NCBI GenBank assembly: GCA_003216835.1
Contig: QCIF01000010.1
Location: 1-42,321, forward strand
Reading direction: 5' to 3'
DNA: 42,321 bases
DNA from: Prochlorococcus sp. AG-402-K10
GTDB taxonomy: Bacteria; Cyanobacteriota; Cyanobacteriia; PCC-6307; Cyanobiaceae
Shown in pieces: positions 9,535 through 19,925 of this stretch. Made by a program: the position numbers and the translations under genes. Within the stretch, counting starts at the first letter, position 1; each line of letters starts with the position of its first letter. The notes below the pieces were generated by a model. It had not been told where the DNA came from and did no database searches. It saw only the letters and a list, made by a program, of their open reading frames with translations.

Positions 9535-10158
9535 TCAAATACACTCTCTTAACAAAGCATTAACAGTTGCTGCAGCCATTGCAGCTCCACCTCTTGTTGA
9601 ATTCATTACTATCCTAGAATAATTAGTTCCAAGCAATTTTTGTTTACTTTTTTCAACTCCAATAAAACCGACTGGCATTCCAATAATCAAACTAGGAGTA
9701 TTATTTGAATCATCTAAATGATCTAATAAATCCATAAGTGCTGTGGGTGAACTTCCGATAACGACAATCGGTGATTTAATTCCAATATATTTCTCAGATA
9801 ATTCTTTCCACCCTTTCAAAATTCCATAAGCAGTTTTAGTGGATCCTAAATAAGCATTATCTTGAAACCACTTTTTAGCTGAACACACTTGATTACCTGT
9901 CGTATTTTGTGCCATTGATTTTATAGCTGTCGCTGCCATATCAGTATCAGTTAATATTGGTGCGCCTTCTCTAAGGGATTGAATCGCCTTTTCACAAGCA
10001 TCCTCACTAAATTCTAAAAGATTTTGAATATTAAAGTCTCCCGAAGTATGAACTAATCTTTCTAAAACTTTATTTTCCAGATAATTAAAATCATTTGCTT
10101 CTAGATTAGTTCGTATAAAATTTATACTTTCTATGAAAATAGGATGATCTTTTATCAT
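9535..10158 (-). CDS. cobH: precorrin-8X methylmutase
   Basis: CobH (CbiC) moves a methyl group from C-11 to C-12 to make hydrogenobyrinate or cobyrinate in cobalamin synthesis, here most likely the pseudocobalamin route of picocyanobacteria. The 207-residue length is typical. Diagnostic features are HTSGDF at 37-42 with the active-site histidine H37, ILTDTDMAA at 68-76, IGSSPTAL at 134-141, IGMPVGFIG at 159-167 and the C-terminal STRGGAAMAAA. No cobalamin riboswitch can fit in the 60-base gap to divergent holA. The gene is isolated from other cob genes, as is usual for the scattered pathway in this group. Confidence 0.95.
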   Translation of the reverse strand: MIKDHPIFIESINFIRTNLEANDFNYLENKVLERLVHTSGDFNIQNLLEFSEDACEKAIQSLREGAPILTDTDMAATAIKSMAQNTTGNQVCSAKKWFQDNAYLGSTKTAYGILKGWKELSEKYIGIKSPIVVIGSSPTALMDLLDHLDDSNNTPSLIIGMPVGFIGVEKSKQKLLGTNYSRIVMNSTRGGAAMAAATVNALLRECI

Positions 10159-10218
10159 TAAATTTTAATTTGAGTTAAAACTAAGCATAATTAGAATAAG
10201 CTTCTTTTTTAAGCAAAT

Positions 10219-11220
10219 ATGCCAATACAAATAATATGGGGCAATGATTTAAGTGCACATAATAAATATATTCATCAAGTAATTGATCAGAAAGTATCAA
10301 AAATCTGGAAAGAAATTAATGTTACCAATCTAAATGGCGATGATGAACTGCAAATAAATAAGGCCATGGAGGAAATACTAACACCTCCCTTAGGGGATGG
10401 AGCAAGAGTAGTTATTTTAAAAAACAATCCCATGTTTACTATTAAAAATGAAGACTTAAGAATTAAATTCGAAAAAATTTATAGGAATATCCCAAGCAAT
10501 ACTTATTTCATTTTGCAGAATATTAAGAAGCCAGACTCCAGACTCAAGAGTACTAAATTTATTAAAAAACTTATAAAAGAAAATGTAGTTGTTGAAAAAT
10601 CATTTTCGTTACCAGATATTTGGGATTATGAAGGTCAAAGAAGGTATCTAGAAGATGCAGCAAAGGAAATGGATATCTCCCTGGATAAAATTACAGCTGA
10701 GTTAATCATTGATTCAGTAGGAAATGATAGTGTCAAATTAATTAACGAATTAGCTAAAGCAAAGATATATCTAACTGCTTTAGCAAATGATGAAAACGCA
10801 AAACTTTGTTTAAAAAGTAACGATGTAAAAAAAATATTTAATGATCATCAATCAAACATCTTTAAAATAATTGATCTTCTTTTAGAAAAAAAAATTAAAG
10901 AAAGTCTTATTGAAATACAGTATTTATTATGCAAAGGAGAACCTGCTTTAAGACTAAATGCAGGTTTAATTAGTCAAATCAGAATACATGCAATAATTAA
11001 GTTATCAAACAATTCTCAAGAAAATGACGTAGAAAAAATATGTAATCTTGCAAATATTACTAATCCAAAAAGAATCTTTTTTATAAGAAAAAAGATAAAG
11101 CATACATCACAAGAGTATTTGATAAATTTAATGAGTAATTTATTGAATATTGAATCATTGCTAAAAAAAGGCAATAATCCTATTAATGTTTTTATTGACA
11201 ATCTAATGAACTTAAATTAA
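10219..11220 (+). CDS. holA: DNA polymerase III delta subunit (clamp loader)
   Basis: The delta subunit opens the beta sliding clamp within the clamp-loader complex. The 333-residue protein has the HolA pattern: MPIQIIWGND with degenerate AAA+ start, RVVILKNNP at about 64-72, NTYFILQN near 94-101, and a C-terminal helical collar with ALRLNAGLISQIR. There is no functional Walker A, as expected for delta. The collar region is lysine/asparagine-rich, which fits the genome's AT bias. It is divergent from cobH by 60 bases and followed by lysC after 39 bases on the same strand. DnaX, the partner ATPase, and DnaB are also in this window. Sequence conservation of HolA is low, so confidence is slightly reduced. 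Confidence 0.88.
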   Translation: MPIQIIWGNDLSAHNKYIHQVIDQKVSKIWKEINVTNLNGDDELQINKAMEEILTPPLGDGARVVILKNNPMFTIKNEDLRIKFEKIYRNIPSNTYFILQNIKKPDSRLKSTKFIKKLIKENVVVEKSFSLPDIWDYEGQRRYLEDAAKEMDISLDKITAELIIDSVGNDSVKLINELAKAKIYLTALANDENAKLCLKSNDVKKIFNDHQSNIFKIIDLLLEKKIKESLIEIQYLLCKGEPALRLNAGLISQIRIHAIIKLSNNSQENDVEKICNLANITNPKRIFFIRKKIKHTSQEYLINLMSNLLNIESLLKKGNNPINVFIDNLMNLN

Positions 11221-11259
11221 CCAAATTTTAAGTTTAATTATTTATATTATGCTTTAAAT

Positions 11260-13020
11260 ATGGCTTTACTAATCAAGAAATTTGGTGGAACATCAGTAGG
11301 AGATGTAAAAAAAATTCAGGCTATTGCGCGTAGTATTTGTCAAAGCAAAGAAGCTGGTAATGACATTGTTGTTGTTGTTTCAGCAATGGGTAATACTACA
11401 AATGACTTAAATCACTTAGCAGAATCAATAAGCAGAAATCCAAATAGCAGAGAATTAGATATGCTTCTCTCAACTGGAGAGCAAGTAACCATTGCTCTTC
11501 TTTCAATGTCATTAAATGAATGTGGGATACCTGCCATCTCTATGACTGGCAGCCAGTTAGGAATCACTACTGAATCAATTCATGGGAAAGCAAGAATTCT
11601 TGATATCAAAACAGAACGAATCAAAAACTATATAGAACAAGGCTACGTAGTAGTAGTTGCTGGTTTTCAAGGTGCAACTCTTAGCCATACTGGATCAATG
11701 GAAATTACAACTTTAGGAAGAGGTGGTTCAGATACTTCTGCAGTTGCTTTATCAACAGCTATGGGTGCTGAAACTTGCGAAATTTATACTGACGTTCCAG
11801 GGGTACTAACCACTGATCCAAGAATAGTACCTAATGCAAAACTCTTAAATGAAATTAGTTGCGAAGAAATGTTAGAACTGGCTAGCGTTGGCGCTTCAGT
11901 TCTTCATCCACGAGCCGTTGAAATAGCTCGCAATTATGGAATTAAATTATTTGTAAAATCAAGTCAAAGCGAGTCAAAAGGCACTCTTTTACATAGTCAA
12001 AATAAGCCCTTACCACTAAAAAGAGGAAGCTTAGAATTAACCAAAACTGTTAATAGTCTTGAAGTGTTAGAAAACCAAGCAGTCTTTAGTATTTCAAGGC
12101 TACCTGATAGACCTGGCATTGCTGCGCAAATATTTGAAACGCTATCAGAGGTAAAAATCAATGTTGATTTAATTATTCAAGCTACTCATGATGGCAATAA
12201 TAACGATATAACATTTACTGTTAATGAATCCGATCTCACAAAAACAATTGAGCAATGTGAAATGATAACTAGTCAATTAGGTGGTGAATATAATTTTAAA
12301 ACAAATATGACTAAATTAAGTATTCAGGGTGCAGGAATAATGGGTAGGCCTAGTGTCTCAGCTGATTTATTTGATACTTTATCCCAAGCAAATATTAATG
12401 TAAGATTAATAGCTACTAGCGAAATCAAGGTTAGCTGCGTAATTGAAATAACTAATATTCCAAAAGCCATTAGATTTGTTGGAGAAAAGTTTAAACTATC
12501 AGATAAACAAATATTTGTTAATCCATTATATAAAAGACAAGATCAGCCTGAAGTCAGAGGAATTGCTTTAGATAAAAACCAAGTGCAAGTTAGTTTTAGA
12601 AACTTACCTGACAAACCAGGTGTGGCTGCTTCCATATGTTTAGCTCTAGCAGAAAATAATTTAATTTTTGACACTATTGTTCAGTCAGAAAGAAGTACTT
12701 CTCGAAAGACTAAAGATATCAGTTTTACAATGAGCAAGCAGGACAGACAAAAAGCTGACGCAATTTTTGATTCCTTAACAAAAAAACTACCGGGATTATT
12801 TATAGAAGATGGCCCTGCAATAGCAAAAGTTAGCGCAGTAGGATCTGGAATGGCTTTTAAGGTTGGAACAGCTGGGAAAATATTTAGAGCACTTGCTAAA
12901 AAAAATATAAATATTGAAATGATTGCTACTAGTGAGATCAGAACATCTTGTATCGTTTTAGAAAAAGATTGCGCCGAAGCAGTAAATGCTATTCATAATC
13001 ATTTTGAATTAGAAAAATAA
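11260..13020 (+). CDS. lysC: aspartate kinase with four ACT domains
   Basis: Aspartate kinase phosphorylates aspartate, opening the pathway to lysine, threonine, methionine and diaminopimelate. The kinase domain starts with KKFGGTSVGD at 6-15 and contains STGEQV and GRGGSDTSA, the substrate and nucleotide motifs. Four ACT regulatory repeats follow, starting at about residues 268, 352, 442 and 522; the first and third share P-D-[RK]-P-G-[IV]-A, and the second and fourth share N-[IV]-x-x-I-A-T-S-E-I. This 586-residue four-ACT form is typical of cyanobacteria and implies feedback control by lysine and threonine. The next enzymes, asd and dapA, lie in the same window but in a separate operon. Confidence 0.96.
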   Translation: MALLIKKFGGTSVGDVKKIQAIARSICQSKEAGNDIVVVVSAMGNTTNDLNHLAESISRNPNSRELDMLLSTGEQVTIALLSMSLNECGIPAISMTGSQLGITTESIHGKARILDIKTERIKNYIEQGYVVVVAGFQGATLSHTGSMEITTLGRGGSDTSAVALSTAMGAETCEIYTDVPGVLTTDPRIVPNAKLLNEISCEEMLELASVGASVLHPRAVEIARNYGIKLFVKSSQSESKGTLLHSQNKPLPLKRGSLELTKTVNSLEVLENQAVFSISRLPDRPGIAAQIFETLSEVKINVDLIIQATHDGNNNDITFTVNESDLTKTIEQCEMITSQLGGEYNFKTNMTKLSIQGAGIMGRPSVSADLFDTLSQANINVRLIATSEIKVSCVIEITNIPKAIRFVGEKFKLSDKQIFVNPLYKRQDQPEVRGIALDKNQVQVSFRNLPDKPGVAASICLALAENNLIFDTIVQSERSTSRKTKDISFTMSKQDRQKADAIFDSLTKKLPGLFIEDGPAIAKVSAVGSGMAFKVGTAGKIFRALAKKNINIEMIATSEIRTSCIVLEKDCAEAVNAIHNHFELEK

Positions 13021-13029
13021 ATGTAATTA

Positions 13030-15069
13030 TTAACTATTTCTTGTTAATTTTTGTCTTAACTTTTTGATTCTATCTCGCAAATTAGCTGCCTCTTCAAAAT
13101 TCAATTCTTTTGCCGCATCTTTCATTTTTACTTCTAACTTATCTATTAATTCTGGCATTTCTTCAAGTAAACATTGGTTATCGCTAGAATTTAAGATTGA
13201 GTCTGTTTTTTCATTCACTATATTTATTAAATCTTTAGATAACCCACCTCCATCTAATTTTCTAGAAAGTTCTAAAAAAGATAATATTGAATTTTCTATT
13301 TTTTTACCTGCAGGTTTTGGAGTAATGCCATTAATCTGATTATATTTTTCTTGGATAGTTCTCCTTCTTTCAGTTTCAGATATGGCTCTTTTCATAGATT
13401 CTGTAAAATTATCTGCATACAGTAAGGCAACACCTTCAACATGTCTTGCAGCTCTTCCAATTGTTTGTATTAGTGATCGTTCTGCCCTCAAAAAACCCTC
13501 TTTATCAGCATCCAAAATCGCTACTAATGAAACTTCAGGAAGATCAAGACCTTCTCTTAACAAATTCACTCCTACCAAGACATCATATTCACCAATTCTA
13601 AGATCTTGGATAATCTCAATTCTTTCAATTGAATGAATTTCAGAATGCAAATATCTTACTCTTACTTTATTTTCCGATAAAAAGTCTGTTAGATCTTCTG
13701 CCATTCTCTTAGTAAGTGTAGTTACTAGAACACGTTGATTTTTTTTTGCTCTGATTCTTATTTCTGCTAAAAGATCCTCTATTTGTCCTTCACTCGGCCT
13801 GACATCAATAATAGGATCAAGAACACCTGTTGGTCTTATAACTTGCTCAACAAACTCACCGTTGCATTGATCTAACTCCCATTTACCAGGAGTTGCACTA
13901 ATAAATAATGTCTGTTTAGATTTTTCCCAAAACTCCTCGCATTTTAAAGGTCTATTATCTGCAGCACTTGGCAATCTAAAGCCATGATCTATTAATACTT
14001 TTTTTCTAGATTGATCACCGTTATACATAGCATGTAATTGTGGACATGTTACATGACTCTCATCCACTACTAACAACCAATCTTTTGGGAAGTAATCTAT
14101 AAGACATTCTGGAGGAGTTCCTTCTGCTCTTCCTGACAAATGACGAGCATAATTTTCAACACCATTACAGTAACCAACCTCTTTCAGCATTTCTAAATCA
14201 TATTTAGTTCTTTGTTCTAAACGTTGCGCCTCTAATAATTTCCCTTCATAAGCAAATTTATCCAGTTGAGTATTTAATTCACTTCTAATGGCACTAATTG
14301 CACTTGCGAGTCTTTCTTTTGGAGTGACAAAATGCTTTGCTGGATAAACACTAACTTGATCAAGACTGTCAAGAATCTCACCAGTTAATGGATCGACGAA
14401 TCTAATCGCCTCAACATCATCGCCAAATAATTCAATTCTTATTAATCTATCCTCATAAGCTGGGCCTATTTCTAAAACATCTCCTTTAATTCTAAATCTA
14501 CCTCTACTAATTTCTATATCATTTCTTGTATATTGATTTTCAACAAGTGCTCTTAAAGAAGAACGTAAATTTATAGATTTTCCAACTTCAAATTTAACCG
14601 CAGCTTTTAAATATTCACTTGGTATACCAAGACCATAAATACAACTTATGGAAGCAACAACAATAACGTCTTTCCTCTCAAATAAAGAGCGAGTTGCAGA
14701 ATGCCTAAGCATATCTATCTCTTCATTTATTGAAGCAGTCTTTGCAATATAAGTGTCGCTTACTGGTACATAAGCTTCAGGTTGGTAATAATCATAATAA
14801 GAAATAAAATATTCAACAGCATTTTTTGGGAAAAACTCCCTTAATTCATTACATAATTGTGCTGCCAAAGTTTTATTGTGAGCCAATACAAGTGCAGGTC
14901 TTCCCGTTTGATGTATTACATTAGCAATAGTAAATGTTTTACCAGTCCCTGTAGCGCCAAGAAGAGTTTGAAACTGTTTCCCGCTATTAACTCCACTAAC
15001 TAATTTTTGAATAGCTTCAGGTTGATCTCCATTTGGCTCATATGGAGCTTGAAGCTTATAGTTATTCAT
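13030..15069 (-). CDS. uvrB: excinuclease ABC subunit B
   Basis: UvrB is the damage-verifying helicase-like subunit of nucleotide excision repair, important for ultraviolet damage in surface-water phototrophs. The 679-residue protein starts typically ([15 protein letters not shown]) and has Walker A GATGTGKT at 38-45. The beta-hairpin region contains YDYYQPEAY, Walker B reads VVDESHVT, and helicase motif VI includes QTIGRAARH. The C-terminal UVR domain (about 638-675: [10 protein letters not shown] to LRDRIKKL) that contacts UvrC is intact. It converges on lysC with 9 bases between stops and is followed downstream-to-upstream by the DUF561 gene on the same strand (24 bases). Confidence 0.98.
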   Translation of the reverse strand: MNNYKLQAPYEPNGDQPEAIQKLVSGVNSGKQFQTLLGATGTGKTFTIANVIHQTGRPALVLAHNKTLAAQLCNELREFFPKNAVEYFISYYDYYQPEAYVPVSDTYIAKTASINEEIDMLRHSATRSLFERKDVIVVASISCIYGLGIPSEYLKAAVKFEVGKSINLRSSLRALVENQYTRNDIEISRGRFRIKGDVLEIGPAYEDRLIRIELFGDDVEAIRFVDPLTGEILDSLDQVSVYPAKHFVTPKERLASAISAIRSELNTQLDKFAYEGKLLEAQRLEQRTKYDLEMLKEVGYCNGVENYARHLSGRAEGTPPECLIDYFPKDWLLVVDESHVTCPQLHAMYNGDQSRKKVLIDHGFRLPSAADNRPLKCEEFWEKSKQTLFISATPGKWELDQCNGEFVEQVIRPTGVLDPIIDVRPSEGQIEDLLAEIRIRAKKNQRVLVTTLTKRMAEDLTDFLSENKVRVRYLHSEIHSIERIEIIQDLRIGEYDVLVGVNLLREGLDLPEVSLVAILDADKEGFLRAERSLIQTIGRAARHVEGVALLYADNFTESMKRAISETERRRTIQEKYNQINGITPKPAGKKIENSILSFLELSRKLDGGGLSKDLINIVNEKTDSILNSSDNQCLLEEMPELIDKLEVKMKDAAKELNFEEAANLRDRIKKLRQKLTRNS

Positions 15070-15093
15070 TTAATCACTCAAGATTTATATATC

Positions 15094-15870
15094 TTAAGAA
15101 ATTTTTTCTGAAATTTTTGAATTTTTCAAGGATTCCTTTAAGCCCCTTATAACAGCTATCATTGATACTAAATTATCTAATTTATTAACAACAGATCCAA
15201 CACCAACAGCAGAAGCACCACAAGATATTGCCATTGGGCAAGTAACCTGGCTTAATCCTGATGCACTCATAATTGGAATATGGATAGATTGTTTCTCAAA
15301 TTCTTCATATATGGCGTAAGTAGCTGCTAGTGTTGGTACTGCCTTTTCTAAAAATCCTTGTACTCCTAATGAATAAGGATTTGAACTTGTACCTCCTTCA
15401 GTTTGAATAATATCAACATCTTCGCTGACTAATTCAATTGCCAAATCAACTTGTTTATCAATGGGCATAGTATGTGGAACAGTTACTGACAGAGGCGTAT
15501 TAGGAAACAAATCCCTTGTCTCTTTAGTAAGATTCAAAACTTTTGTATCTGAGAAAGTGATGCCTTGAGCATAAAAAGCATCGTAATTTCCTATTTCAAT
15601 TAGAGAGGCTCCTGCTTTAACAGAATCTATAAAAAGCTTAGGTTCTACAGAACTTACGCACACAGGTAATTCTGAAATCTTAATTGCAGTTTCAACAAGT
15701 TGAGGTTGACAAGCAATATCTACAAGATCGGCACCACCTAAAGAAGCAGCTTCAGAAATTGTTTTGACAGATTGGAGTTCAAAATTATTTAATCCAGAAA
15801 TAACTTTTAGTAAAGATTTACTTCTCAACTCTTCTTGAATTGTTTTTGGCAAAAGATTAATCTTACTCAT
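15094..15870 (-). CDS. DUF561 / Ycf23-like protein, function unknown
   Basis: The protein belongs to the DUF561 family, known as Ycf23 in algal plastids, with a predicted TIM-barrel-like fold and no proven role. Landmarks are KVISGLNNF near the N terminus, GGADLVDIACQP, LPVCVSSVEP, SLIEIGNYDAFY, PLSVTVPHTMP, IIQTEGGTSS and SASGLSQVTCPMA, ending with a helix containing VRGLK-like residues. I chose the ATG at 15868-15870 (MSKINLLP, 258 residues). An upstream in-frame ATG at 15922-15924 would add 18 residues, but it lies next to an inverted repeat and would leave only 31 bases to divergent tilS. The family is nearly confined to cyanobacteria and plastids. Confidence 0.88.
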   Translation of the reverse strand: MSKINLLPKTIQEELRSKSLLKVISGLNNFELQSVKTISEAASLGGADLVDIACQPQLVETAIKISELPVCVSSVEPKLFIDSVKAGASLIEIGNYDAFYAQGITFSDTKVLNLTKETRDLFPNTPLSVTVPHTMPIDKQVDLAIELVSEDVDIIQTEGGTSSNPYSLGVQGFLEKAVPTLAATYAIYEEFEKQSIHIPIMSASGLSQVTCPMAISCGASAVGVGSVVNKLDNLVSMIAVIRGLKESLKNSKISEKIS

Positions 15871-15900
15871 TGACCTAATATATTGATTACCCGATTGTGA

Positions 15901-15921
15901 CATTGTTTTAGTAAAACAGTG
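15901..15921. promoter_or_regulatory. inverted repeat between the DUF561 gene and tilS
   Basis: TGTTTTA-G-TAAAACA (15904-15918) is a perfect 7-base inverted repeat around one central base. It extends to 10 pairs (15901-15921) if one T-G wobble is allowed. It lies in the 85 bases between the divergent starts and resembles a dimeric repressor site, or could be a hairpin in a leader. It supports the shorter DUF561 start. Confidence 0.35.
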
Positions 15922-15955
15922 CATTTTTTAAAAAATATTATCTGAGCAACACAAA

Positions 15956-16960
15956 ATGTCTAATAAAAAATCCATTAAGAAAAATTGGACATCGTGGCAT
16001 CATCTTCTTCATAAAGAGATTTTGAGTAATGAATTAATTCCTGAAAGAGCCAATCTTTTAATAGCAGTTTCAGGGGGTCAAGACTCAATGGCACTGTTAA
16101 ACCTAATCAATGATTTAAAAATACAATATAATTGGTCAATAAGTGTTTGGCATGGCGATCATCAGTGGCATGATAAATCTTTAATATATGCGCTTGAATT
16201 AAAAAGTTATTGCGAGAAGAAAAACATTTCATTTTATTCTGATAGAGCTAATAAAGACAACATTTCTTCAGAAGAGAAAGCAAGAGATTGGAGATATAAA
16301 AAATTAAGTGAAAGAGCAAAAAATTTATTAATCGAAAAACAACAAAATAATTTTTACTTATTAACTGGCCATACTAATACTGATAATGCAGAAACATTTA
16401 TCCTCAATTTAGCTAGAGGAAGCAATTATTCAGGTCTGAGTAATATAGCGAGCAAAAGATTGCTGGAAAATCAAATTTTTTTAATACGACCAATATTAAT
16501 TTTTAGTAGAGAAGACACAAAGCAATTTTGTAATAGTATGAACATCCCAGTTTGGGAGGATCCAACTAATTCTGATCTTAAAATTAAAAGAAATTTAGTT
16601 AGACAAAAAATTATTCCTACTTTAGAGAGTATCTATCCAGGGTGTTCTGAAAGGATCAATAATTTTAGCCAAAAAATGAGCAGCTATAATCATGAACGTA
16701 ATGATCTTACTGAATTGGCATATCTATACTGTAAAGACAAAAAAGGTATTAAAAGAGATCTGTTGAACAAAATGTGTCTTGAAGCAAGATGTACGATCTT
16801 AAATAGATTTCTAAGGGAAATTTGCACAAAACAAATGATTTCCAAAAATTTATCATATTTAGCAAAGTCAATTTTTAATAAAAATACAGGTCAAATAGAT
16901 ATACCGGAAGGATTAAGAATTACTTGGGATAAGAATTTTATAAACTTTGACAACAGTTAA
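15956..16960 (+). CDS. tilS: tRNA(Ile)-lysidine synthase
   Basis: TilS attaches lysine to C34 of the CAU-anticodon tRNA-Ile so that it reads AUA instead of AUG, which is essential in AUA-using bacteria. This genome uses AUA freely (many ata codons in the genes here). The PP-loop ATP site is SGGQDS at 39-44, followed by HGDHQWHD and GHTNTDNAETFILNLARGS, all family signatures. At 334 residues it is a short form, with only a small C-terminal region after the N-type ATPase domain. Its TAA stop overlaps the stop of convergent rnj by three bases of the same tTAA stretch. Confidence 0.95.
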   Translation: MSNKKSIKKNWTSWHHLLHKEILSNELIPERANLLIAVSGGQDSMALLNLINDLKIQYNWSISVWHGDHQWHDKSLIYALELKSYCEKKNISFYSDRANKDNISSEEKARDWRYKKLSERAKNLLIEKQQNNFYLLTGHTNTDNAETFILNLARGSNYSGLSNIASKRLLENQIFLIRPILIFSREDTKQFCNSMNIPVWEDPTNSDLKIKRNLVRQKIIPTLESIYPGCSERINNFSQKMSSYNHERNDLTELAYLYCKDKKGIKRDLLNKMCLEARCTILNRFLREICTKQMISKNLSYLAKSIFNKNTGQIDIPEGLRITWDKNFINFDNS

Positions 16961-18948
16961 GATGTCATAGCAGATCTTCTTCTTCTAGTCCTACCTTCAA
17001 AAGATTCTTCATTATCAGTATTCACTGATGAATCTTGTAAAACTTTTGAATTCTTTTGGCTATTAAGATTTTTGGAAGTATTTGCATGACTTGAAGTATT
17101 ATTATTTGATTTTTTTTGGAAATTTTGATTATTTCTATGCTTATTCGAAGAAGAATTATCTTCAGTCATCTTTGGAATATAAGCACGAGTTCCACTTGGA
17201 GCAGGTTGTACTAAACAGAGAATCAATGGCTCTACTTGTAATTCTCTTCTCATTCTCCTACTCAAACCACTTTCAATTTCTCTCTGCACACCAATCCAAT
17301 CAACTTCAAAATTATTTGGTCCAGTTTGCCTAGATAATTGTTTCCATCGATTTTCTAAAACCCAGCTAATTTCCCGTTCAGTCCACATAGACATTTTTCT
17401 TGGTTCTGCAGTAGTAATAACCCCTCTTAAATTAACTCTTGGTGGAGCAACCATTTTTCCATCTGTACTAATAGGTGACAAAACAGTTACAACACCATCA
17501 CCTGCTAGTTGCTGCCTCTCTTTTAAAACCCGCGCATCAACTATTCCATTTCTTGAATTATCAAGCAATTCAACTCCAGCTTTTACAGGATCTCCTTTTT
17601 GTATAGAATTAGTAGTTAATTCAACAACATCTCCATTCTCAATAATTAAAATATTATCTTTTGGAACTCCCATAATTTGTGCACTTTTACCATGAGAAAC
17701 AAGCATTCTATGTTCTCCATGAACAGGTACAAAAAATTTAGGTTTAGCTAGTGCCAACATTAATTTTTGATCTTCTTGGAAACCATGCCCAGAAACATGG
17801 ATATTCTCACCTTTGCCATAAACAACTTTCGCTCCTAGTTTCATTAGTCGATCTATTGTATTGACAACTGATATAGTATTTCCAGGAATTGGACTGGCTG
17901 AAAAGATAACAGTATCAGTAGTTTTAAGACGAACATGTTGATGCTCTCCGCGAGATATTCTACTCAAGGCAGCTAAAGGTTCACCTTGGCTACCAGTCAT
18001 TAATAATAAAGTTTCTCTATCTGGTAAATCTCTTATTTGTTTGATTGGAACAAAAAGATCATCAGGACATTTCATATAACCGATATCTCTAGCTTTAGCA
18101 ATAACATTAATCATTGATCGCCCTAACAAACCGACCTTTCTACCGTGTTTCATTGCCAACTCTAAGCACATTGTTACTCGATGGACAGAACTAGCAAAAG
18201 TTGTGATAATTACACGTTCTTTTGCTTCAGCAATGTGTTTTTCCAAAGAAGGATAAATAGTTTTTTCCGAAGGACAGAAACCAGGAACTTCAGCATTAGT
18301 GGAATCACTAAACATACATAAAACACCTTTCTCTCCGTAATAAGCCATTCTTTCAATATCAAATTGCTCTCCATCAATTGGCATATGATCAAATTTAAAA
18401 TCACCTGTAAAAATAATTGTGCCAACTGGTGTTGTTACAGCCAAAGAGAAACTATCACAAATTGAATGAGTATTTCGAATAAATTCAACTGAAAAATGTT
18501 GACCAACTTTTACTACATCCCTTGGATTTACAGTTTGTATAGTCGTCCTATCGGATACTCCTGCCTCCTCCATTTTTCCCCTTAGCATTGACATGGCTAG
18601 CCTGGGACCGTAAATAATTGGAATATTAAAATGCTTGAGATGATGAGAAATACCACCAATATGATCTTCATGGCCATGAGTTACTATCATTCCTTTTATT
18701 CTTCGTTGATTTTCTCTTAAGAAAGTTGTATCTGGCATCACAACGTTTACACCATGCATACCATCGGAAGGGAAAGCCAGGCCTGCATCAACTAGCATTA
18801 GTTCATCTCCATATTCAAACACACAAGTATTTTTTCCAATTTCATGCAAGCCTCCTAGAGGTATCACCCTTAAGGCTGGAATATTACTTTTAGATCCTGA
18901 TGATTTATTTTGAGATCTATTAATTGTTGAATTAGTACGTGATTGCAT
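16957..18948 (-). CDS. rnj: ribonuclease J
   Basis: RNase J is a metallo-beta-lactamase/beta-CASP nuclease that cuts RNA internally and degrades it 5' to 3'. The 663-residue protein has the metal-binding THGHEDHIGG motif (H91, H93, D95, H96), then FTGDFKFDH and the beta-CASP part with SDSTNAE, TGSQGEP and HVSGHG. The N-terminal about 25 residues are polar. The last roughly 65 residues are low-complexity Asn/Ser/Lys ending in EGRTRRRRSAMTS, a tail that may be disordered and bind RNA. It lies downstream of dapA on the same strand (71 bases), the asd-dapA-rnj order seen widely in cyanobacteria. Its stop overlaps that of convergent tilS. Confidence 0.95.
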   Translation of the reverse strand: MQSRTNSTINRSQNKSSGSKSNIPALRVIPLGGLHEIGKNTCVFEYGDELMLVDAGLAFPSDGMHGVNVVMPDTTFLRENQRRIKGMIVTHGHEDHIGGISHHLKHFNIPIIYGPRLAMSMLRGKMEEAGVSDRTTIQTVNPRDVVKVGQHFSVEFIRNTHSICDSFSLAVTTPVGTIIFTGDFKFDHMPIDGEQFDIERMAYYGEKGVLCMFSDSTNAEVPGFCPSEKTIYPSLEKHIAEAKERVIITTFASSVHRVTMCLELAMKHGRKVGLLGRSMINVIAKARDIGYMKCPDDLFVPIKQIRDLPDRETLLLMTGSQGEPLAALSRISRGEHQHVRLKTTDTVIFSASPIPGNTISVVNTIDRLMKLGAKVVYGKGENIHVSGHGFQEDQKLMLALAKPKFFVPVHGEHRMLVSHGKSAQIMGVPKDNILIIENGDVVELTTNSIQKGDPVKAGVELLDNSRNGIVDARVLKERQQLAGDGVVTVLSPISTDGKMVAPPRVNLRGVITTAEPRKMSMWTEREISWVLENRWKQLSRQTGPNNFEVDWIGVQREIESGLSRRMRRELQVEPLILCLVQPAPSGTRAYIPKMTEDNSSSNKHRNNQNFQKKSNNNTSSHANTSKNLNSQKNSKVLQDSSVNTDNEESFEGRTRRRRSAMTS

Positions 18949-19019
18949 AATGTTGAAATTTATAAAAACCTACTTGTAATCAAATAAATTGTATTTAATT
19001 ATCAAGCCAAATAAAACCC

Positions 19020-19925
19020 TTAATGTAAGGATTTTAGGATAATTTGGAGTTGTTCTTTCATATCAATAGTTAATGGAGATAATGGGCTTCTTGGATTACC
19101 TACATTCCATCCAGAAAGCTCTAAAGCAGCCTTAATTGGAATCGGATTAGTTGTCATAAAAAGTGCTTTGAATAAAGGTTGAAGTTTTTCATGTATTTCC
19201 AAAGCATTAGAAACTTTTCCTTTAAGAAATGATTCAATCATGTCTTTTAATTGCAAGCCAACCAAATGACTAGCCACACTCACTACACCAACAGCACCTA
19301 CAGATAACATAGGAAGCAACAATGAATCATCGCCACTATATACAGAGAGTTTAGATCCACAAATAGACCTTAACTCTGTTACTTCTTCTATTCTACCGCT
19401 TGCAGCTTTAATACTGAGAATATTTGAAAAATTCATAAGTTTGTTTACAGTATTTGGCAAGAGATTGCACCCAGTCCTGCCGGGTATGTTGTAGAGCATT
19501 AAAGGTAAATCCTTAGCTGCATTAGCAATAGAACTAAAGTGTGTATAAAGACCGTCTTGCGGAGGTTTGTTGTAATAAGGAACAACAACCAAAGCACCAT
19601 CTGCTCCAAATTCGTATGCTTTTTTTGTAGCTTCTATAGCCTCACTTGTACAATTACTTCCAGTACCAACAATCACCTTACATCTTGAATTCAAGGACCC
19701 TTTAACAGCAACAAACAAATCATGTTGTTCAGCCCATGAAAGTGTTGGGGATTCTCCAGTTGTTCCGCACAAAACAATACCATCGGAACCATGTTCAAAA
19801 AGATAATTGGAGAGTTTTATTGCTAGGTCATAATCAACGTCTCCATTTTCTTTAAATGGAGTGACCATTGCTGTCAAAATGCGTCCAAAGCATGGATTCA
19901 AAAACTTATCTTTGTTTGCAATCAT
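19020..19925 (-). CDS. dapA: 4-hydroxy-tetrahydrodipicolinate synthase
   Basis: DapA condenses pyruvate with aspartate semialdehyde, the first committed step to diaminopimelate and lysine, needed for peptidoglycan. The 301-residue protein has [10 protein letters not shown] (54-63), YYNKPPQDG (117-125), the catalytic tyrosine Y145 in LYNIPGRTG and the Schiff-base lysine K173 in SIKAASG. Its ATG overlaps the TGA stop of asd in an ATGA, so translation is probably coupled and the product of Asd is passed to the next gene's enzyme. rnj follows on the same strand. Confidence 0.97.
   Translation of the reverse strand: MIANKDKFLNPCFGRILTAMVTPFKENGDVDYDLAIKLSNYLFEHGSDGIVLCGTTGESPTLSWAEQHDLFVAVKGSLNSRCKVIVGTGSNCTSEAIEATKKAYEFGADGALVVVPYYNKPPQDGLYTHFSSIANAAKDLPLMLYNIPGRTGCNLLPNTVNKLMNFSNILSIKAASGRIEEVTELRSICGSKLSVYSGDDSLLLPMLSVGAVGVVSVASHLVGLQLKDMIESFLKGKVSNALEIHEKLQPLFKALFMTTNPIPIKAALELSGWNVGNPRSPLSPLTIDMKEQLQIILKSLH

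Noticed and set aside
10159..10218. Cobalamin riboswitch before cobH
   Set aside because: The gap to holA is only 60 bases, far too short for the element, and no B12-box-like sequence is seen.
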